From Acholoe squamosa (Eukaryota > Annelida > Polychaeta > Phyllodocida > Polynoidae): 64,000 nt of DNA. This document shows positions 48,301-57,300 of this stretch, piece by piece. The position numbers and the translations under genes are program-made. The stretch is from assembly GCA_949317995.1 (NCBI GenBank), contig OX439043.1:5448501-5512500 (forward strand), written 5' to 3'. Below the pieces are notes generated by a model that saw nothing but the letters and a program-made list of their open reading frames with translations, was not told the origin of the DNA and searched no databases. The stretch's first letter is position 1, and the number at the start of each line of letters is the position of its first letter.

Positions 48301-51300
48301 TGCAATAAAGCCGACCGCAGATCTGCCAATTTGACCGCTAGTTAAGGCACTTCTGATCCAGTCTGATCAGGAGAATCTAAAATATTGATAATTAGTCAAC
48401 TAGATCAGATTTTCTCTGTCCCCCTCAGGTACTGATGGACATCTAAGGCTGATCCATTCAGGCGCATCTGTGTTCGGCTTACGGCATCATACCCTTTAGC
48501 CAACATGACGCACACTCGCAGGTCTGGTGAGTCTAGTCACAAGGACTGCATTAATATACCCCCAGACTGTCGGCATGATGCTCCAAGGCAGTGCTGGTAA
48601 GTAGACTCTTTACCACTGCATCGGTGCATCATGACAACCAAGACATATGAAGCGGGACACATGGTGTGGCCGTTAAACAGTAAGTGTAACACAACAGGTG
48701 TGGGGATCACACAGGATCAGGCAACAATTAAAGTACATATGGGCATAGCTGCTGTATGTACATGTTACTCGCAGGTAGAATTTGACATAATTGAAATTGT
48801 GTTAAATATGAAGTGATCGCGACATTTGCGGAGAGGTAATTCTAATGTAACAAGATGTTATCAGGTTATATGGGAGGTAGCTGAAAGGGAGTAGACATAC
48901 TTCACCTACTAATTCAAAAGATAAATGAATCAAACTTGTACTTCAACAAAACTTCTGTCTTGGCAAAGTGAGATAAGTTTGACTGAATGTGTATGAGCAA
49001 ATAAAAATGTGGTAAGAAATATCAAAGGGCAAAAGGCAAGAGTATTTCACCACCCAATGACATATGTAATATAATAGAAATATAGTAAATAAGAGCAGAT
49101 AACAAATATATACACTTTACTAAAATGATGCATAGAAGATGTGTGGTCTCTTATGATCAACATCAAGGAAAGGTGACAAACAATGATAACCATAAACAGC
49201 AACATAACTGATGAAATATTGAATAAACTGATAATACTGATAATGAACATATGATGACAATAAATCAACATAATATAAAACAAAATTTCGGATATCCGAT
49301 AATGACAGATGCGCTTCACTTGTCATGCTGTGAATAGGTCCGAGTAGATGCAGACGTCTGTAGAGAACTTCTAGGAAAGATACATATTAAAGATAAAGAA
49401 GAAGATATCAGAACCTGAAGACATTTCATTGTGTAAAGAGTCTGGATTCAAGATGTCTGGCTGAAATCCATCAGACTTTTGTACGCAAAAATATTAAGTT
49501 GTTGCTTCCTAAGTAGTTCATACATTGCAAGAATCGTCAAAGCAGTGGCCAAAACTCAAGTTCCCAAAAATGAAAAAGAAAACCTTTTGGTTGAATGTAG
49601 ATTTCAGACCAATGCTCATTGAACTGTCTCCAGGGAGTGAAGTTAAAGAGAGGTCAGACAATATGGATTTCAAACACCTGTCATGTTGTTCAGCGACACC
49701 CAGCAACACTCATCAACATCCTACCACTCGAAGGGCGATAATTTAGTTCTCATGCTACTGTCTTTAGAGAGTTGAAAATTACAATAGTTTCAGACATAGA
49801 TATACTTATTAATTTAATGGTTTCAGGATCAAATCTTTTTTTTCATTGTGGGTTTTCATTTTTGTTAATCTTGCTGGTTGCTGGTTGAAACAAACATGGC
49901 TGAATAGACTGCAGCTCGTACAACCAATATCAGCCCAGTCATGGTACACTCTATCATCTTGTTCTGATGGCACAGTTTCAGCCCAGTCATGGTACACTCT
50001 ATCATCTTGTTCTGATGGCACAGTTTCAGCCCAGTCATGGTACACTCTATCATCTTGTTCTGATGGCACAGTTTCAGCCCAGTCATGGTACACTCTATCA
50101 TCTTGTTCTGATGGGACAGTTTCAGCCCAGTCATGGTACACTCTATCATCTTGTTCTGATGGCACAGTTTCAGCCCAGTCATGGTACACTCTATCATCTT
50201 GTTCTGATGGCACAGTTTCAGCCCAGTCATGGTACACTCTATCATCTTGTTCTGATGGCACAGTTTCAGCCCAGTCATGGTACACTCTATCATCTTGTTC
50301 TGATGGAACAGTTTCAGCCCAGTCATGGTACACTCTATCATCTTGTTCTGATGGCACAGTTTCAGCCCAGTCATGGTACACTCTATCATCTTGTTCTGAT
50401 GGCACAGTTTCAGCCCAGTCATGGTACACTCTATCATCTTGTTCTGATGGCACAGTTTCAGCCCAGTCATGGTACACTCTATCATCTTGTTCTGATGGCA
50501 CTGTTTCAGCCCAGTCATGGTACACTCTATCATCCTGTTCTGATGGCACAGTTTCAGCCCAGTCATGGTACACTCTATCATCTTGTTCTGATGGCACAGT
50601 TTCAGCCCAGTCATGGTACACTCTATCATCTTGTTCTGATGGCACAGTTTCAGCCCAGTCATGGTACACTCTATCATCTTGTTCTGATGGCACAGTTTCA
50701 GCCCAGTCATGGTACACTCTATCATCTTGTTCTGATGGAACAGTTTCAGCCCAGTCATGGTACACTCTATCATCTTGTTCTGATGGCACAGTTTCAGCCC
50801 AGTCATGGTACACTCTATCATCTTGTTCTGATGGCACAGTTTCAGCCCAGTCATGGTACACTCTATCATCTTGTTCTGATGGCACAGTTTCAGCCCAGTC
50901 ATGGTACACTCTATCATCTTGTTCTGATGGCACTGTTTCAGCCCAGTCATGGTACACTCTATCATCCTGTTCTGATGGCACAGTTTCAGCCCAGTCATGG
51001 TACACTCTATCATCTTGTTCTGATGGCACAGTTTCAGCCCAGTCATGGTACACTCTATCATCTTGTTCTGATGGCACTGTTTCAGCGCAGTCATGGTACA
51101 CTCTATCATCTTGTTCTGATGGCACAGTTTCACATTGGCCATCCTGGTTCAGATCGATTTGACCTTTGTCAGGATGACCTTGGCCATACTCAAGGTTCAT
51201 TTGACCTGTAGCAACATAATCTTGGTTACTTTTATTCAAATCAGTCTGACCTTGGACTTCATGACCTTGTCAGCCTAATTCAGAGTAGTCTGACCTCAGC

Positions 51301-54300
51301 AAACTTTGCCATCCTCATATAGGTTATTTTGACCCTGACCACATGGCATTTGCCATCCCCATCAAGATTAGTTTGGCAAAAACAATGCCCTTGACCTTGA
51401 TATTTACTGATAGCTTCCATTAAACTAATTAGCCCATTGCCAATGCCCACCATCATGATAGTAAAATATGCCATGCCAATTTAGTATACAACTGATCTTA
51501 ATATAGTTGTACAAGCTCAGTCACAAACCAGCATGCGCCACCTGGTGACTCAACACATGGCACCAATATAATATATACCACCCGGGTGTGGACTCACTGT
51601 ATCTCCCCAGTGGTTGTTGCGGAGCAGGAAGCAGGGATCCTTCTCCGTGACGTTTTGTACATAAAGCGTCCCGTTAACAGTAATATTCTGCTGCCGTATG
51701 GTAGCATAATTGTCGGTCCCGGGACGTAAGAAGCACACCGTGGTGAAAATGGCAAAGTAGAGGACATAGCTGGCGAACATAGACAGGAACCTGTGGGTGT
51801 GGTTGGGGATTAAAATGATGAAAATTGCATAAGTGGTTTATTTATGGTATTGGTTTCATCAATGTTTTGGATTAAACAGGTAAAATGGCATTAAGTGATT
51901 GGTTGTTGGAATCAGGTTTCACAAAGGAGTGATCAATGCTGAAATGTTTGAAAATACGAAAGAAGTAAGAACTATGACCAAAATTTGAACACTGATGGAT
52001 GATGGATACAGCAGATAGACCCTCCTGACAGAAAGTACCGTAAATTCTCCTGTATAAGCCGCATCCCTTGTATAAGCCGCACCCCGACTTTCGAATAAGC
52101 TATAAGCCACAACTGAGGCTTGAAAATGGGCAGTCTAGTACTATTATATAGTGCCAAATACCCCCGTATAAGCCGCACCCTCACTTTGGGCCCATTCTAT
52201 AATTTTGATTTGGGTTCTGTTACAAGAGAATTTACGGTAGCATGATGATAGCACTTACTTCAGATTTAAGGCCCAGGTCAACCTTATCCCAACACCATAT
52301 GGTTCTTAGATATGTGAAATAAGGTGTGTTGTCATGCTGCAGAGGTGTTTGGCTGGCGACCTGTCTCTATGTTGGGGACATCATAGAGGCAGGCCATGTC
52401 TAAGACGTTACCAGTCAATCATCCCCTGTTTTAAACCTTACTCACAAGAGGGCACCCTAACACCCCAATGGTCAACCTGTCTCTCCTATACAGATGTTTG
52501 GATATAGTTTGTGATTCGAGAATAGAAATACTCCCATCTAGTGGAGTTCAAGAGTACTTCTCCCCATGATATGGGGAGAATGTCATCAGACATGGCCAGC
52601 GGGTTTCTAGCCCTCAAATACCTGCGGGGACCAGCGTACAGAGGTGTAGGAAGCAAACCTTCATTGGGGGGGCCCAGAGGGGCCCCACCCCAGCCACCAT
52701 GAATTATCGGTTTGAGCGTGCTGGTGTTGATGCATCGCTGTATGTGATTTATATAAAAAGTTATTCCTCGATGGCTTATCTTTAAACAATGCTGCCATTT
52801 TCCCTATCTTAATGACATATTTGTCCAATTTTAGTGGTGAGCTGTGGGAATCTTGTACATTTTATAGTGGGGCTTGACACTTTCTTTTGGGGGGGGGCCC
52901 AGACATATTCAGGCCCCACCTCCTCTGTGATTGGAGGGGCCCAGGCCCCCCTGCCCCCCCCCCTTTTTCTACGCCCCTGTGCTGACCAAAGGGCATAAAT
53001 TTAGGTCCATGAGCCTGGACATTCTTAAGTGTCACACACACACAAAGGTGAACCAGCGTAGCATCCATCCCCCACAATTTCTCATATAAATTATATAGAA
53101 AATAACCAAAATATACCCCCCCCCCCATCCCCGACACTTTTTGGCTGCTCCACCCCCACTGATGTATCCCTGGTGATTTACTCTCAGGGGAACACCAATG
53201 GGCATGATGGATTAATGCATTAGCGGGCCTTAAGGGGTTGAAGTGCCTAATATGCTCCTCATACATATTTATCCTTGCACATTAACAGTACAACATTTTA
53301 GACCAAACTTTGTCAGTCAGATTGAGTTGCGTCAAGTTTTGTGACTCAGTATCTGCTGCTCTCCACACCAAGTCTCGCGGGACGGTATAAAAGATGGCCG
53401 CCACCTCCATTAGCAGGAAGCTGCTACAGTCTCAGACCTTAATGCTTTTACTCTATAAGGGCTGCTAATGTACTAATGCATTATGCCCATTGGTAGTAAT
53501 GCATAAATGCATCCTGGCGGGTGACTCATGTATCATGCCGACACTGCAAGGTTCATACACCCCCGGAGGGTCACCATGATGCTGGTGAGCAGACTCGCCA
53601 GCGCTTACTTGATGCACCTTGATGGCCAATAGGCATGGCGCACTCCTGCACCAGCGGCCCTTAAAGGTTAACAGTTTTACCAGTCCAATATTGCAATATT
53701 AGTAATTATGATGCAACAATGAAGTGCTGTTGAATGCCTTCAACAACACTTCATTGGTGCATCATGCCAAGCCTGCAGGAGTGTATCAATCTATGAATAT
53801 GGTTGGCATGATGCATGAATGCAGCCCTGGTGAGTTATTCACCAGGGCTGCATTCATGCATCATGACAACTAAGGTGCCTGATGATGTTAATACATTAGG
53901 GAGTCATCATTTTGATACATTAGGGAGTGATCATTTTTTAACAACAAGCGGAGGGGGGCTGGCGGGTTTGAGTGGTGGGTCAGAATTTTTTCGAGGGGGG
54001 GTCAAATTAATTTCACCTGTTTTCAACAAAAAAAACTGTGCATTACTATAGCTTAAAAGGGTGCATTTGCTCGCGATTTTCGGCCTTCCAAGGAGGGTAA
54101 AAAAAATGTGGACCCCTCGAAAGGGTGGGGGTGGAATTTTGTTCGCGGGTCCATGTGCAAACCCCCAGCCCCCCCCCCCTGTTGTTAAAAAAATGATCAC
54201 TCCCTTATCTGCCTTCAAAAGGGGGGTGTCTGCTTTTATGGAGTAGTCAAAGTGGCTTCATTTCAATTTTAAGCAATTTCTAACCAGCAAATATTAATAA

Positions 54301-57300
54301 TATCAATGTTTTTTGAGGAATGATAACTTCCTGTTGGATCCAATAAAATTCTAGATGAGATGACAGTTTTCTTTTATTTCCAAATTAGGAATTTTCTCTT
54401 TAATCGAAATAGGTCTTCAGATAACCGTGCGGCAAATCAGACCATAAAGTTAGATAGAAATAAGAGCTTTTTGTATATGGCTCTCTCCAATATCTTCATT
54501 TGCCATGGGATGTTTGTCATTTGCTGTGGTTTAATATTACAGACCTACGTGTATCAGAATACTGAGTGGAAAGTAAATCCTGTAATGCTAACTGTGAATC
54601 ACACTTTGAATTCTATAGCAGCTAAGGAAGTGACCAATTTGATAAGCAATGGTGGGTTTTCTAATATTCTTGCTCCTGCATAAACATTCTTGCGGCCGCT
54701 TTAGTTTCTAAAGTTGTTAGGTAAGGCCATAGAAACCTATGCTTTTTTTTAAATTTTGAAAATCTATTGATTAGAACAAAAGTTATATGCCATTTTCAAA
54801 TATCATAGGAAAAATTATTACAGAGTCGTCGGAATTATTACATCCATGCATGAAGAAACAGCCTGAAATGACAAATCATTGTTTAACTATTCTATTTATT
54901 AAGCACCGGGGCCGGTGCTGATGACTACAATAGAAATGGGGTGAAATGCACAGTAATGATACTTGTATTTGGTATATGTGGATCAACATGGTAAAAGGTA
55001 CACCCACGAGGGGTGCGCGGGCATGCCCTTTACCATGTTGATCCATATACGGTCTTCAAATGAAATAGTTAGTGAGGGTAACACAGCAGTGTCAATCTAA
55101 CTCCGTCTTGCTAACTGAAATAAAACAGATGCATGAAGTGGTCAATACTATGCACAATTGGATGGCTCCGGACCCCTAAAATCGACATGGACACATGGGC
55201 CTTTTTGAGGTTAGGGAGTGATCATTTTTTAACAAAAGGGGGGAGCTGGTGGGTTTTAGGGGGGTCAGAATTTTTTTCAACCCCTCTGATAGGGGGGGTC
55301 AAAATAATTTCACCTGTTTTCAGTGGAAAACCCAGCGTGTTACTATAGGGTAAAAGGGGACATTCGCGTGCGATTTTCGGCCCGTATAGGGGAAGGGGCA
55401 AAAAAATTCACCCAATCAAGAAGGTCGCCCCCCCTCCTGTTGTTAAAAAATGATCACTCCCTTAGTGACATAGGGCATGGGACAATTTTCCTAAAATCGG
55501 TAGTGGAAATGACCTCTCAAATCGACAGGGTAACATCATGTGTTGAAATCAACATGGGACACGGGGGACTTCCAGTAAGGGTCCCACGTGGAGACCACAT
55601 GGCTGTGGATATCCATAACCACTTTTGTATTCAGACATTAAGAAAATAAAGATGATATGAAATTGTTACCTAAATTTGGCGAACGTCTTCCACTTCTCCT
55701 CCAATAGTTGTTCAATGACACCATCAATCATGTCCAGGTGACTTGCCTCTTGCTGAAACACACAACAATAATATTATGTGAAGGGTTTATTTCATGTTTG
55801 GAACAGTGGAATATGTGCACCCCATAGGTTTAACCGAGGAGCTCCATATCTCAAAATCCTGACTCCCGTATTTCATTGCCAGAAACAACACTCAAAATGA
55901 CTATATAAAACATGTAACTTGGACTTGGTGTTATTCAACTTCAATGTGTAAATGTGTGATGCCCATTGGTCGTCATGATGCATTTCTCTAGCTCTGGTGA
56001 GTAACTCGCCAGGGTTACGTTTATGAATCATCCCGACCCAATGGGGTCAAATGGCTCCACATGGGTCGAAAAACATTTTATTTCATTGGTGCATCATGAC
56101 GACCAATGGGCATGATGCACTCCTGCATCATCAGCCCTTGAAATTTTGGCAAAGTTTTGGTGTTGTCAATAAATAGTTACAGCATATATCGTCGCCTTAG
56201 TGCAAGAAGGTTGTAACTGACATTTTGGAAAGATTGAGTTTTCTTCTGTTCTAACATCTGTGACACGCTCTGCGAAAAGGGGTCTTAGTGCGGGGGGCTA
56301 TAAGACCCCCTTTCCCAGTATTCTATTGACCCTTATCCACCTAGAGTGAAAGTACTGAAGCTGTGTCTTTGGCATGTCTCCCTACAGACCCCAGTGTTAC
56401 ATTGTCACTTTGTGCTATAGCAGCTGGAACTCTTCTTTTGCCTCTCCTGCAAAACGTGAAAAATGCAGATACAACCTTCTTGCACTAAGGAGACAATATG
56501 ATGTACATGGCTGACTTGGTGTTGTCAATAAATACTTACACCATATATGATGATGTACATGGCTGACTTGGTGTTGTCAATAAATACTTACACCATATAT
56601 GATGATGTACATGGCTGACTTGGTGTTGTCAATAAATACTTACACCATATATGATGATGTACATGGCTGACTTGGTGTTGTCAATAAATACTTACACCAT
56701 ATATGATGTTGTACATGGCTGACTTGGTGTTGACTTCCCCGGTCTCGGCGATGGTATCGATGTGTTCCAGGGGATATGCAGCACAGGTCACATTACCAAA
56801 GATCCAGTAAACCTCACGCTCGATCTCAAGAATGTGGTCATATATCTGGAAGCATCACCAGGATTATTTGTTAGAAATGTGGTCATATATGTGGTATTAC
56901 CCAATTTTTTAAAATGTGGTCATATATCTGCAAGTATTACCCAGTTTGTTAAAAATGTGGTCATGAATTTGTAAACAATGAGGGCCCAGATGGCAGAACA
57001 GCCAGACCGTATTCTGGTTACATTTTTTTAACCCAAAATCTTTAAAAAAAGATTTTATATATCTGAATGGGAAAGGGAGAAGTGGTTGGCCAATGCCATT
57101 TTGACAGCCAAAGTTCATATCTCTGGCAAGAAAACTACATAAGAAATTGATTTTATTGCAAAACAAAAGTGCTTTGGAGCACCAGACACACAAAGGGGGA
57201 GAAAAGTTGAGATTAAGACCCTTTTAAGATAGTCGAGGAAGACTGTCAAATCTTGTCATATCATGTACCAAATATGTTTGTGAATGATACCATCAAATCT

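Noticed and set aside
49809-51239. 476-residue minus-strand open frame (and similar plus-strand frames) across the 48-bp array
   Set aside because: All are produced by a 48-bp repeat whose length is a multiple of 3; several frames on both strands are equally open and there is no splice or domain support for any one.
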